From positions 1 to 25,041 of IMG/VR virus record IMGVR_UViG_3300001970_000082: a stretch of DNA of 25,041 nucleotides, one strand, 5' to 3'. Positions 1 to 7,700 of the stretch are shown here, one piece after another. The notes below the pieces were generated by a model that saw only the letters and a program-made list of their open reading frames with translations, was not told the DNA's origin and did not search any database. This DNA is from a virus. Positions within the stretch are counted from its first letter, which is position 1. Each line of letters opens with the position of its first letter. The position numbers were made by a program, and so were the translations under genes.

Positions 1-2
1 GC

Positions 3-437
3 GACCGCTTCGGGTGGCTCGACCTGGATTGTGTCATCACCGGCAACGTCGACCACATCTTTAGCCGCACTGAGCCGGTCGTCCTCAACCGCTACATCCA
101 CAACAAACGGCCGGGGCAGTTATTCAACGGGGCGCTGTGCCTCATGGACCGCAACGCAGCGCCGGAAGTGTGGCGATCCTATACCTCAGCGCGGAGGGAA
201 GCAGCGGCCTACGCTGCGCGTCTCAATGAGGCGAATTACATGGTCGGAAGCGATCAGCTGTGGATCAGCCTCATGGCGCCGTGGGCGGCGACGGTCGGGC
301 CGGAGAACGGCATCAGGGAGGCGGGGCTGTTGCGGCGCCGGCCGCCGGATCCTGATGCGAGGCTGGTGCTGTTTTCCGGGGCGCGTGATCCGTCGAATCT
401 GTCGCGGTTTGAGTGGGCGCGGGAGTATTGGAAGTGA
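3..437 (+). CDS. GT-A-type glycosyltransferase-like protein, 5' end outside the window
   Basis: The reading frame is open from the first bases of the window to a TGA at 435-437, so the N-terminus is missing. The visible part has the run WLDLDCVITGNVDHIF, which matches the Asp-x-Asp metal and nucleotide-sugar binding strand of GT-A glycosyltransferases (GT8/GT32-like). It is followed by FNGALCLMDRN and GSDQLWI, the usual order in that fold. It resembles the second glycosyltransferase-like gene at 706-1347 (LDLD..V.G spacing), so the two look like paralogs. The stop overlaps the next GTG by 4 bp, indicating translational coupling. The fold assignment is fairly sure. The substrate is unknown; plausible targets are host surface glycan, a virion protein or phage DNA. 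Confidence 0.7.
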   Translation, partial: DRFGWLDLDCVITGNVDHIFSRTEPVVLNRYIHNKRPGQLFNGALCLMDRNAAPEVWRSYTSARREAAAYAARLNEANYMVGSDQLWISLMAPWAATVGPENGIREAGLLRRRPPDPDARLVLFSGARDPSNLSRFEWAREYWK

Positions 438-709
438 CCTCCAAAGACCCTGCCCGAGTCAAACTCGCCGCCGTCCGCTATAACAACAAGCGATGGGAGG
501 CGCGCACATTCGGTCAGCGTGATCGACGCACATGGGCGCTGTGCAACAGCCTCGGCAACTACCGGATTGTCCAGTCTCATCGACAGCGCGGCGCATTCCG
601 ACACACGACGACACCTGGGCTAATTGGTGGGGAGAGGCCGGTCGATCTATGGGCGGGGCACGTATGGGGGTGGTCGATTTGGGTTAGGCAGTGGAGAGTT
701 CGCCGATGA
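434..709 (+). CDS. small hypothetical protein between two glycosyltransferase-like genes
   Basis: I do not recognise this 91-residue protein. The start is GTG at 434, which overlaps the upstream TGA by 4 bp (GTGA) and has GGGAG eight bases before it. Its own TGA at 707-709 overlaps the next ATG by 4 bp (ATGA). These two tight overlaps are the main reason to believe it. The first two thirds have GC-rich third codon positions as expected here. After about base 590 that bias fades, and the C-terminus is Trp/Arg-rich with no recognisable domain. A shift of frame near 590-600 would give a different ending, so the C-terminal third is uncertain. No signal peptide or clear membrane segment is seen. 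Confidence 0.45.
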   Translation: MTSKDPARVKLAAVRYNNKRWEARTFGQRDRRTWALCNSLGNYRIVQSHRQRGAFRHTTTPGLIGGERPVDLWAGHVWGWSIWVRQWRVRR

Positions 710-1347
710 CCCTAACCATCACCACCCTCTACCGCTCCGGCGGCGAGTACACGGCGGCGCATGTCGACAGGCTTGCCGCCCAGGTGGCGATCACGAATCC
801 CGAGGCAGAGTTCGAGCCGCTCTCGGATATGAAGCCGTGGCGCGGCCTTCGCCATTCCTGGCCGCACTGGTGGGGCAAGCTCGAAATGTTCAGAGGCGGG
901 CTCTGGCATGGCCCCGTCGTCTACCTCGACTTGGATACGGACGTGATAGGCGACCTGAGCCAACTTGCGTCAGATTCATTCACCATGCTCTCCGACTTCA
1001 ACCGCCCTCATATGCCAGCCTCCGGCGTCATGGCGTGGACGGGCGACGGGCCGAGAGAAGTGTACGAAGCCGCTAAGGCTAACCCCGACGCCATTCTCCG
1101 ATACAACACGGGCGCCCGATGGGGCGATCAGGGGTGGATTAGAGACCACATAAACGAGGCGCCAGAACGCTTCCCTCCTCATTTATGCGTCAGCTACAAG
1201 GTCCACTGTCGTCGCGCCCAACAGGTGCCAGAGGGGGCGGTCGTCGTCTGCTATCACGGGCAGCCCCGCCCGTGGCATACTAGCGCGGAGTGGTCTAGCA
1301 GGATTAGGGAGGCGCGCGCCCGGTGGCAGCCCTCGGCACCGAGCTAA
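706..1347 (+). CDS. GT-A-type glycosyltransferase-like protein
   Basis: This 213-residue protein carries the Asp-x-Asp motif typical of GT-A enzymes (VVYLDLDTDVIGD, about residues 71-83). Later come ASGVMAW, DQGWI and near the C-terminus VVCYHGQPRPWH, the order seen in GT8/GT32-like families. The ATG at 706 is chosen over an in-frame GTG at 691 because it makes an ATGA overlap with the upstream stop and has GGAG upstream at a good distance. It is related to the partial gene at 3-437. The 3' end overlaps the next gene by 25 bp. Glycosyltransferases inside a head-tail connector block are unusual in position. A role in modifying a structural protein or the host surface is inference; the acceptor cannot be read from sequence. 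Confidence 0.75.
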   Translation: MTLTITTLYRSGGEYTAAHVDRLAAQVAITNPEAEFEPLSDMKPWRGLRHSWPHWWGKLEMFRGGLWHGPVVYLDLDTDVIGDLSQLASDSFTMLSDFNRPHMPASGVMAWTGDGPREVYEAAKANPDAILRYNTGARWGDQGWIRDHINEAPERFPPHLCVSYKVHCRRAQQVPEGAVVVCYHGQPRPWHTSAEWSSRIREARARWQPSAPS

Positions 1348-1727
1348 AGATCGCCCTCCGTCAACTTATGACGGACGTGGGCGAAAATGCGACGTTCCGG
1401 CGCGTAACGCAGGGCGCGTATGTGCCCGGCACAGGTGCGACAAGCGGCAGCCCATCTAACGATGATGAGACGGTGCGGCTCATTTTTGTCAATCGGAATG
1501 ACGCCTTCGCAAACCTGTTCGACTCGCGCCTTGGCGTGACGCCAGTTGAAAAGGGTTCCCGCCGCGCGATTATTCTGGCCGAGATCGCATCAGGTGGCGC
1601 GCTGTCAAAGGTGCCAGAGCCGGGCGATCAATTCATCGGCGTGGGCGAGACCGTCACTGTAACGGACGCGCAGACGATCCGGGCGGGCGGCGCGACGATT
1701 GCTTATGTGATGGACGTGTCGGACTGA
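1323..1727 (+). CDS. probable head-closure / neck protein
   Basis: This 134-residue protein starts at GTG 1323, inside the end of the previous gene, with AGGGAGG about ten bases upstream. It stands directly before an HK97 gp10-like gene and a tail terminator, which is the standard slot of the head-closure or stopper protein in siphoviruses. Its size and predicted beta-rich content (GDQFIGVGETVTVTDAQTI) fit small neck proteins that seal the connector and dock the tail. The opening LKIALRQLMTDVGENATFRRV resembles the start of such proteins, but I cannot name a family. The function is therefore inferred mainly from synteny and length. The stop shares one base with the next start (TGATG). Confidence 0.6.
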   Translation: MAALGTELKIALRQLMTDVGENATFRRVTQGAYVPGTGATSGSPSNDDETVRLIFVNRNDAFANLFDSRLGVTPVEKGSRRAIILAEIASGGALSKVPEPGDQFIGVGETVTVTDAQTIRAGGATIAYVMDVSD

Positions 1728-2185
1728 TGCCTCTCAAGATTGATTTCGACGCATCCCAGGTCGCCAAGAATGCGAAGGTCTCGCTAGAGACTGCCGCGCG
1801 CGAGGTGCTGCAAGACCTCGCCCTTGACGTGATCCGGCGCACGCCGGTCGATACCGGCTTCTTGCGTGGCAACTGGACCGTCAACCTCAATGCCCCTCCG
1901 ATCGGGCGTGCGGCCGATAGCGGGCAGCCCGAGGTGGCCTATCCCGGCTCTAACAAGTTCCCGCCCGTTGCGCCTCAGACCGCCGCGAGAGTGTCGGCAG
2001 GGATTGGCAAGCTCCGCGCCGGGGATACGGTCTATCTCACCAACAACGCCCGCTATGCCGCCATCATCGAGAACGGTAGCGCCAATCGCCGTCCTCGCGC
2101 GATGGTGAAATCTGCCGTGGCGAACCTCGACAACATCGCCCAAGAAACGATCACGCGCATCCGGCGCACGATGGGGATGCGGTAA
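1727..2185 (+). CDS. HK97 gp10-like tail-completion protein
   Basis: This 152-residue protein has the hallmark of the HK97 gp10 family: RRTPVDTGFLRGNW in the N-terminal third, then YLTNNARYAAIIENGS before a basic C-terminal helix. The family consists of minor proteins encoded between the head connector and tail terminator genes, needed for joining or completing the tail. Residues 1-35 look helical, as usual. ATG 1727 shares a base with the preceding TGA, and its TAA shares a base with the next ATG (TAATG). Translation of this trio of neck genes is therefore coupled. Length is normal for the family. Confidence 0.85.
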   Translation: MPLKIDFDASQVAKNAKVSLETAAREVLQDLALDVIRRTPVDTGFLRGNWTVNLNAPPIGRAADSGQPEVAYPGSNKFPPVAPQTAARVSAGIGKLRAGDTVYLTNNARYAAIIENGSANRRPRAMVKSAVANLDNIAQETITRIRRTMGMR

Positions 2186-2598
2186 TGGCCGGAATATCCG
2201 ACGTGCGAAACGCCCTAGAGGCGCACGCATTGACCATCGCGGGCGCCCCGTCTGATCTGGCGTGGGAAAACGTGCAGTTCGAGCCGACACCGGGCAATAG
2301 CTGGCTGCGCTTCACCCTGCTCCCCGTGAGCCAGCGCCCGACCGACGTGACGGCGACCGGACTGAAACGCATCGACGCGCTGTTCCAGGTTGACGCATTT
2401 GTCCCTATCGACACCGGCCCGGCCGCCGCCGAAACGCTGGCCGAGGCTATCATCGCCGCTTACGCGCCGGGCGATCCGTTGACAAGCGACGGCGTTTCAG
2501 TTCAGGTAGAATATGCCGAAGTCAATACCTCTGCGGTCTATGATCCGCCGTGGTACTCGGTCTCCGTGACCATCAAAGTCAAGGCGTTCATTTCCTAG
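2185..2598 (+). CDS. tail terminator protein (DUF4128/gpU-like)
   Basis: This 137-residue protein sits between the gp10-like gene and the tail tube gene, the fixed position of the tail terminator that caps the tube and joins it to the head. The sequence pattern agrees: an N-terminal helix (ISDVRNALEAHALTIA), a strand pair around WLRFTLLPVSQ, a central LFQVDAFVP strand, a helix with ETLAEAIIAAY, and a final pair of strands (WYSVSVTIKVKAF). This fits DUF4128/gpU-type terminators. The start at 2185 overlaps the upstream TAA by one base. The family call is from the remembered pattern plus synteny. Confidence 0.72.
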   Translation: MAGISDVRNALEAHALTIAGAPSDLAWENVQFEPTPGNSWLRFTLLPVSQRPTDVTATGLKRIDALFQVDAFVPIDTGPAAAETLAEAIIAAYAPGDPLTSDGVSVQVEYAEVNTSAVYDPPWYSVSVTIKVKAFIS

Positions 2599-2676
2599 CC
2601 AGAGTCAGCGCCTATTTTTTTGTCTGATCGCCCCTCAGCCTAACGGTTAGAGAAAGGGGTCAAAGGAGTCAGAAAC
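2599..2676 (+). promoter_or_regulatory. leader of the tail tube gene with T-run, small inverted repeat and strong RBS
   Basis: This 78-bp gap precedes the most highly expressed gene expected in the block. It holds a run of T at about 2612-2619, the short inverted repeat CTAACGGTTAG at about 2640-2650, and an AAGGAG ribosome binding site eight bases before the ATG at 2677. No convincing hairpin precedes the T-run, so I do not call a terminator. A TTGTCT hexamer follows the T-run, but no good -10 box lies at the proper distance. A weak phage promoter or RNA processing site is possible but unproven. Confidence 0.3.
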
Positions 2677-3600
2677 ATGGCCGCATACGGACAAGGATCG
2701 CGGAGCCGACTGTCCTACGTCGTGGAGTCTTCGTTCGGCACGACGCCGGGCGGCCCCACGATGCTGTCGCTTCCGTTCAACACGCATTCCCTCGACCTCG
2801 TGAAACAGCGCGTGCAGGGTAATGAAATCCAGCCCGACCGGATGCCGCGCGTTGACCGTCACGGCAATCGCAACGGGCAGGGAGACATCACCGTCGATCT
2901 GCGCGCTACCGACTTCGATGAGCTGCTTGAATCCGCCTTCCTCGATACGTTCGGGACCTCCGGCGCGGATAGCCTGGTCATCGGTACGACCCCGCAATAT
3001 CTGACCATCGAAGACGCGCAGCTTGACCTCGGCACGCCGCAATATCGCCAGTTCACGGGCATGACGGTGAGCCAGATGAGCGTCAATATTGCACCTAACC
3101 AGATGGTGCAAGCGACGTTCTCGATGGTCGGACAGGACATGGAAATGTCCACGTCTACCCTCGGCACCCCTGTCGCCGCCTCTGGTAACGAGCCGTTCGA
3201 TTCCTACTCGGGTAGCATCAGCGAGGGCGGCAGCCCTATCGCTATCGTCACCGGGCTTCAGTTCACGCTGACTAACAGTTTCGCTCCGGCCTTTGCGGTC
3301 GGGTCGGCAACGGCTGCGCAGCTTGAGCTTGGGCGCGCGGTGGTCGAAGGCCAAGTGACGGCGTACTTCGAGGATGCCGCCCTCATCAACAAGTTCCTGA
3401 ACGAGACGGAAAGCTCGATTTCCGTCACCCTGGACGACACGACTTCGGGCGAGACGTACACGTTCCTTCTGCCGCGAGTCAAGTACAACGGAGCGTCCGT
3501 GCCGGTCCAGAACGAACAGAGCCGCATCATCACGCTGCCGTTCGTGAGCCTGTACGACACGTCCGAGGCGACTAACCTGAAGCTGACGCGAAGCGCCTAA
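2677..3600 (+). CDS. major tail protein (tail tube)
   Basis: This 307-residue protein has the opening typical of phage tail tube proteins, GSRSRLSYVVESSFGTTPGG, then a long beta-rich body with GDITVDLRATDFDELLESAF and a C-terminal ITLPFVSLYD strand. It matches the Phage_tube_2 type of tail tube protein. Hexamers of such proteins stack to form the tail tube. It is placed between the terminator and the tail chaperone genes, as in HK97-like and lambda-like phages. It has the best ribosome binding site of the block (AAGGAG, eight-base spacing), which fits a protein needed in many copies. A hairpin lies just after its stop. Confidence 0.85.
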   Translation: MAAYGQGSRSRLSYVVESSFGTTPGGPTMLSLPFNTHSLDLVKQRVQGNEIQPDRMPRVDRHGNRNGQGDITVDLRATDFDELLESAFLDTFGTSGADSLVIGTTPQYLTIEDAQLDLGTPQYRQFTGMTVSQMSVNIAPNQMVQATFSMVGQDMEMSTSTLGTPVAASGNEPFDSYSGSISEGGSPIAIVTGLQFTLTNSFAPAFAVGSATAAQLELGRAVVEGQVTAYFEDAALINKFLNETESSISVTLDDTTSGETYTFLLPRVKYNGASVPVQNEQSRIITLPFVSLYDTSEATNLKLTRSA

Positions 3601-3615
3601 TCGGCGCTCTAGTTT

Positions 3616-3635
3616 GATCCGCCGCTGGGTGGATC
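3616..3635 (+). other. hairpin just after the tail tube gene
   Basis: GATCCGCC at 3616-3623 pairs with GGTGGATC at 3628-3635 around the loop GCTG, giving eight pairs including one G-T. It lies 15 bp after the tail tube stop in the 104-bp gap before the chaperone gene. No T-tract follows, so it is not a clear terminator. It could protect the 3' end of the tube mRNA or reduce downstream transcription, which would fit the stoichiometry. This is inference. Confidence 0.4.
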
Positions 3636-3704
3636 GGGGGCCGTCCTGTTGTCGGGGCAGGGCGGTCCCCACCTATCCCCGACCCCGACGACAGGAGTCC
3701 CGAC

Positions 3705-4106
3705 ATGGACCTTTCCGGCCTTACGGCGCAATCCGATACTGCGCGCATCGACCTCTATCACCCTGTCACTGGCGAGGCGCTGACCGACGACCAAGGCCAG
3801 CCGATGTGGGTCGAGGTATACGGCGTAGACTCTGCCCGTTATCGCGAAATCGACCAGAAAATCACTGACCGCAATCTGCAAAAGGCGCTGCGCAGCGGTG
3901 GACGCAATGCGGTCTCTACTGAGCAGATCACCGCGCAGGAGTGGGAGCGCCTGACCTACTGCATCAAGGGGTGGCACATCATTGTGCAGGGCGAGGTGCC
4001 CGCCTGCGAGCCGATGAAAGTGCGCGAAGTCCTCGAAGCCCTCCCGTGGCTGCGTGAGCAGATCGAGGCGGGCATGAAGGACCGCGCGCATTTTTTCGGG
4101 AGCTGA
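3705..4106 (+). CDS. tail assembly chaperone, short form (gpG-like)
   Basis: This 133-residue protein lies between the tail tube and tape measure genes, the conserved position of the lambda gpG-type chaperone. Such chaperones bind the tape measure and recruit tube subunits, and are absent from the finished virion. The start at 3705 has AGGAG seven bases upstream. The protein is polar with an alpha-helical C-terminal half (MKVREVLEALPWLREQIEAG). Just before its stop (TGA 4104-4106) lies a canonical slippery heptamer from which a longer product is made. The name is from position and the frameshift, which are diagnostic together. Confidence 0.8.
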   Translation: MDLSGLTAQSDTARIDLYHPVTGEALTDDQGQPMWVEVYGVDSARYREIDQKITDRNLQKALRSGGRNAVSTEQITAQEWERLTYCIKGWHIIVQGEVPACEPMKVREVLEALPWLREQIEAGMKDRAHFFGS

Positions 4107-4447
4107 TCGACGGACTCCTAGAGTACGCGGCCGGGCAGTTTCGCCGGTCGCGGAGGGAGGGCGGCGCCACGCTGGGCGATCACGCTGCATACCTAAAGGC
4201 GCAGGGCATCGAGGTAGACGATGAAGATGCGCCGGAGCTGCCTCCGGTAGAGGTGGCGCATCTGTGGGGGTGGTTCTGCGAGCTTCACGCCGGACGCCAG
4301 GCTGGCTTCGGGCCGGGACCGATCACATGGGAAGCCATGTCCGCGTGGGCTGCGCTAACGCATCGCTCGCCTGCGCCGTGGGAAGTCGACGCGATCCGGC
4401 AGCTTGACGCCGCGTGGTTGACGGCGGCGCAGGAGCAAGCGGGATAA
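3705..4447 (+). CDS. tail assembly chaperone, -1 frameshift product (gpG-T-like)
   Basis: Ribosomes slipping back one base at 4091-4097 leave the 133-residue frame and read a second frame that is open from the slip site to TAA at 4445-4447. This gives a fusion of about 247 residues. The extension (about 116 residues) starts RELIDGLLEYAAGQF and ends with a Trp-rich helical region (HLWGWFCELHAGRQ ... PWEVDAIRQLDAAWL), the usual look of the T domain that binds the tape measure. The extension has no ribosome binding site of its own, and a GTG at 4253 would only give its last third. Both features favour the fusion. The frame was followed base by base and contains no stop. Confidence 0.85.
4091..4097 (+). 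promoter_or_regulatory. -1 ribosomal frameshift slippery site T TTT TTC
   Basis: In the zero frame the codons are CAT TTT TTC GGG AGC TGA, so TTT and TTC can both re-pair in the -1 frame as TTT TTT. This is an ideal X XXY YYZ heptamer placed three codons before the zero-frame stop, in the gene where siphoviruses nearly always use such a site. G-rich sequence follows directly, but I did not establish a stimulatory structure. Confidence 0.88.
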
Positions 4448-4486
4448 GGTAAAATCTCCCGACGGCTCAACTAAGGCGCGTGCCGC

Positions 4487-7400
4487 ATGACCGATCTTGT
4501 CGACATTGGCTTCCGTGCCAACACCTCCGAGCTTCAGCGCGCCTCGCAGGAGCTTGACAAGTTCGAGCGCGCCACAAAAGAGGCCGCGACGGCTACTGAT
4601 CGGCTAGGGCGCGAGTCCGAAGAAGCCAGCAAAACCGTTACCCGCACGGCGCAAAGCACGAGCCAGGCCACCGCGCGCACGCGCGGGTTGGCAGAGGCTA
4701 AGACGCAGGCAGCGAACGCCGCTCAGAATTATGCGTCTCGGCTGGGGCCGATTGGTGGGATTCTGTCTGCTATGGGGCCAGCCGGATTGGCTGCGGCTGC
4801 GGCGATTGGCGGCATCTCGATTGCGATGAGCAAGGCAATCACCGTTGCCACTCAATTTGACCGGATCGACAACACGCTTCGAGTCGCCACAGGCTCTGCT
4901 CAGGGCGCCCAATCTGCGTTTGAGTTTCTTTCGTCAGAGTCTTCCCGGCTTGGGCTTAACGTTCAGTCGGCCGGCCTTCAGTTCGCACGGTTGTCCGCCG
5001 CTGCGCGCGGGACCGCCTTGGAGGGTCAGGCTGCGCGCGATGTGTTCAGCGCAGTCGCGACCGCCTCGACTGCGCTTGGATTGTCAGCAGAGCAAACAGG
5101 CGGCGCACTTACCGCTATCGAACAGATGATCTCAAAGGGCACTGTCTCGGCCGAGGAGCTTAGGGGGCAGCTTGGCGAACGGCTGCCGGGCGCGTTCCAA
5201 TTGGCGGCGCGCGCTGTCGGCGTAACAACGCAAGAACTCGGCAAGATGCTAGAGCAGGGGCAACTTGCCGCAGAAGACCTTCTGCCAGCGCTTGCGCAAG
5301 AACTGAATAGCACCTTCGGGGCGGGCGCCGCGCAAGCGTCGCAACAATATGCGGCGTCGGTTCAACGAGTGTCGACAGAAATCGACCTTCTCCTAAACGC
5401 TATTGGGCAAGATGCGCAAGATGCGGTGACGCCTGCGCTTATTTCTCTTGCCGAAGGGCTCAATAGCATCACGTCCGCCTACGGCGAGGCGAAAGGAGCA
5501 TTGAGCGGAATCAGCGAGTTCTTTAGGTCGATCCCAACCGAGACTGAAGCTGAATTTTTCTCAATGGCGATGGATCAGCTTGCAGGGATGACGACGCTTT
5601 CCGGGCAAGCTGAGAACGCTTCGACCGTGTTCGGGTTGCTGAATGAAAAATTGCGAGATTTCCAATTCGCAATGTCGACCGCAATCCCGACTCAGGAAAA
5701 CATGGCTCGAATTGCAGCTAAGGTTGCCGATGACGTAGAAGACATCATCCCGGCAAGCAATAATGCAAACAAGGCGTTTGCTGCGATTCGATTCGCTACG
5801 GCCAACACTACGTCCGCATTGCGCGAAGTCGATGACGTAATGAAAGACCTTGAGTTTTCGACTTCTGATACTGCTTTTGAAGCGATTGACTTTGCGAATG
5901 AGGTCGACATCGCGACAATACGAGCGATTGACTTAAACGACGCGCTTGAAATATCTAACGAGGTGCTGCGCGACACACGCGACGGCATGTCAGACACCAC
6001 AGACGCCGCGATTGAGTATTGGGCATCGCTAGATCGCGTTGCTCAAAATACAACGATGGTCGACGGCGAAACCCGACTGCTGCAAGAGCAGCTTGAGGCG
6101 CTTCGGTCGAGTGGGGTTGAAGGATACGAGGCGATCATCGCCCAACAAGAACGCTCTGCCGCAGAAACGCAGTTGGCGACGCAGCTTGTCAAAGAGCAGG
6201 GCATCAGCATAGAAGAGGCGCGCATTATTGCGGAGCGCCGCGTTGCTACTGAGGCAAGCGTCAACGCAGAACTCGCCCGCCAGCGCGCGCAGATGCAGGA
6301 ACAGACGACGCTCGCCAGCATTGTGCGCGGCGCCGCCGAGGAGGCGGGCCGAGCCATTCAGCGCAGCTTGTCCGATAGCTTTCGCGACGTGCTCGACGGC
6401 AACATCAAGAGCTTCCGAGACTTTTTCTCGTCGGTGGTCGACATCGCCAAGAACGCAGCGGCGCAGATTGCCTCTCAGTTTGTCATGTCCAACATCACCA
6501 GCTTCTTGCGCGGTGGGGGAGGCGTTGGGCTTGGCTCGTTCCTTTCTGGGGGTGCGGCGGCGGCTGGCGGTGGGGCTGGTGGCAATCCTCTGGCCGCAGC
6601 AGCGAGCGTGCTCGGAGCAGGCGGCCAGCTAGGCACCGGCCTTAGCGGAGCAGGGCTAGGATCTGGCTTTCTCGGAGTCGGCGGTTTGTTTCAGGCGGGC
6701 GGAGCGTTTGGCGCGGGCGGCGGTGGTCTCGCGCAGGTCCTTGGGCTCGGCTCGCAGGTAGGTATTCCGGGCGCGCCAGGGTCGGGATTCGTGGCGAGCG
6801 GGCTCGGCACTGCCGCCAACTTCGCAGGCGTCGCCGCTCTAGGCGCAGGCGGAGGGATGTTGTTGGCCGACTTGCTCGGCAATCAATCCGCCACGGGCGG
6901 CGCAATTGGCGGTGGTGCAGGCGCTGCGCTCGGGTTTGCTGTTGGCGGCCCCCTGGGCGCGCTGGTCGGCGGCGCTTTGGGCGGGTCTTTAGGCAGCCTG
7001 ATTGGCGGCAAGAAAGACAAGGGCTCTTTCGCCCTCCAAACCGGCGGAGGCGGCTTCACAGGCGGCATCAGCCAACAATCCGCATTCGGCACCATCGGCC
7101 TCGGGCGTGGCACTTCTGACATCGGCGGCGACTTGGCGGGCACGCTACTTGGCGCCGTGGCGCAGGCGGATCAACTAGTCGCGTCTGCTCTGACCGAAAG
7201 CCAGATTCGTGACGTGCGCAATGCGCTGCAAGGGTCGGGGCAATTGGTGCGGACGGGGCGCGGCAACAAGTTCTTTGAGCAAGCCTTCGGCAAAGCAATT
7301 GCGGATCGCTTCCTTACCATCTTCGAGGCGCTGGGAATTTCCGCCCCGTCCGGGCTCGCCAGTCTTGCCCGAAACGACGGCACGGCCGGGAGCGCCACGG

Positions 7401-7657
7401 CGGGCGACGTGCTCGGACTGGCGCTGCCGGCGCTCTCGCAAGGGCTCGGGCTGGATAATCAAGCGTCGTCGTCCATTGTCGATCAGCTATCCGGTGCGTC
7501 CGCCCCGTCGTCCGACTTGCTCGGCAACATCGGCACGGAGCTGGTGGTGGGCAACCAGATTCAGGAGAGCAACGGCCGCACGCTGCGCGAGATTCGGAAT
7601 GCGATTGACGAACTGACGAGCGAAGTGCGACGTGGTAGCTCTGCGGCATTGACTTGA
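4487..7657 (+). CDS. tape measure protein
   Basis: At 1056 residues this is the longest gene, directly after the chaperones. The N-terminal part (about 1-80) is a coiled-coil-like stretch of the tape measure type (TSELQRASQELDKFERATKEA). A hydrophobic Gly/Ala segment follows at about 90-125. At about 205-275 stands the conserved block with KGTVSAEELRGQLGERLPGA and TTQELGKMLEQGQL, typical of lambda-type tape measure proteins. After more helical sequence comes SFRDVLDGNIKSFRDFFSSV (about 630), common near the C-terminus of these proteins, then a Gly/Ala-rich hydrophobic region at about 670-860. The protein sets tail length and is ejected with the DNA. At about 0.15 nm per residue the tail would be near 150 nm (inference). 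Confidence 0.92.
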   Translation: MTDLVDIGFRANTSELQRASQELDKFERATKEAATATDRLGRESEEASKTVTRTAQSTSQATARTRGLAEAKTQAANAAQNYASRLGPIGGILSAMGPAGLAAAAAIGGISIAMSKAITVATQFDRIDNTLRVATGSAQGAQSAFEFLSSESSRLGLNVQSAGLQFARLSAAARGTALEGQAARDVFSAVATASTALGLSAEQTGGALTAIEQMISKGTVSAEELRGQLGERLPGAFQLAARAVGVTTQELGKMLEQGQLAAEDLLPALAQELNSTFGAGAAQASQQYAASVQRVSTEIDLLLNAIGQDAQDAVTPALISLAEGLNSITSAYGEAKGALSGISEFFRSIPTETEAEFFSMAMDQLAGMTTLSGQAENASTVFGLLNEKLRDFQFAMSTAIPTQENMARIAAKVADDVEDIIPASNNANKAFAAIRFATANTTSALREVDDVMKDLEFSTSDTAFEAIDFANEVDIATIRAIDLNDALEISNEVLRDTRDGMSDTTDAAIEYWASLDRVAQNTTMVDGETRLLQEQLEALRSSGVEGYEAIIAQQERSAAETQLATQLVKEQGISIEEARIIAERRVATEASVNAELARQRAQMQEQTTLASIVRGAAEEAGRAIQRSLSDSFRDVLDGNIKSFRDFFSSVVDIAKNAAAQIASQFVMSNITSFLRGGGGVGLGSFLSGGAAAAGGGAGGNPLAAAASVLGAGGQLGTGLSGAGLGSGFLGVGGLFQAGGAFGAGGGGLAQVLGLGSQVGIPGAPGSGFVASGLGTAANFAGVAALGAGGGMLLADLLGNQSATGGAIGGGAGAALGFAVGGPLGALVGGALGGSLGSLIGGKKDKGSFALQTGGGGFTGGISQQSAFGTIGLGRGTSDIGGDLAGTLLGAVAQADQLVASALTESQIRDVRNALQGSGQLVRTGRGNKFFEQAFGKAIADRFLTIFEALGISAPSGLASLARNDGTAGSATAGDVLGLALPALSQGLGLDNQASSSIVDQLSGASAPSSDLLGNIGTELVVGNQIQESNGRTLREIRNAIDELTSEVRRGSSAALT

Positions 7658-7700
7658 TCCGCTTCCCATTAGCCCTTTCCCCCGGCACACGAGGTAACGC

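Noticed and set aside
2612-2619. T-run before the tail tube gene as a terminator
   Set aside because: No stable hairpin directly upstream, and a terminator here would cut off the main tail genes.
2647-3672. 341-codon open frame on the - strand opposite the tail tube gene
   Set aside because: The + strand frame has family motifs, a strong ribosome site and proper synteny. The antisense protein is Arg/His-rich without motifs, a normal shadow in GC-rich DNA.
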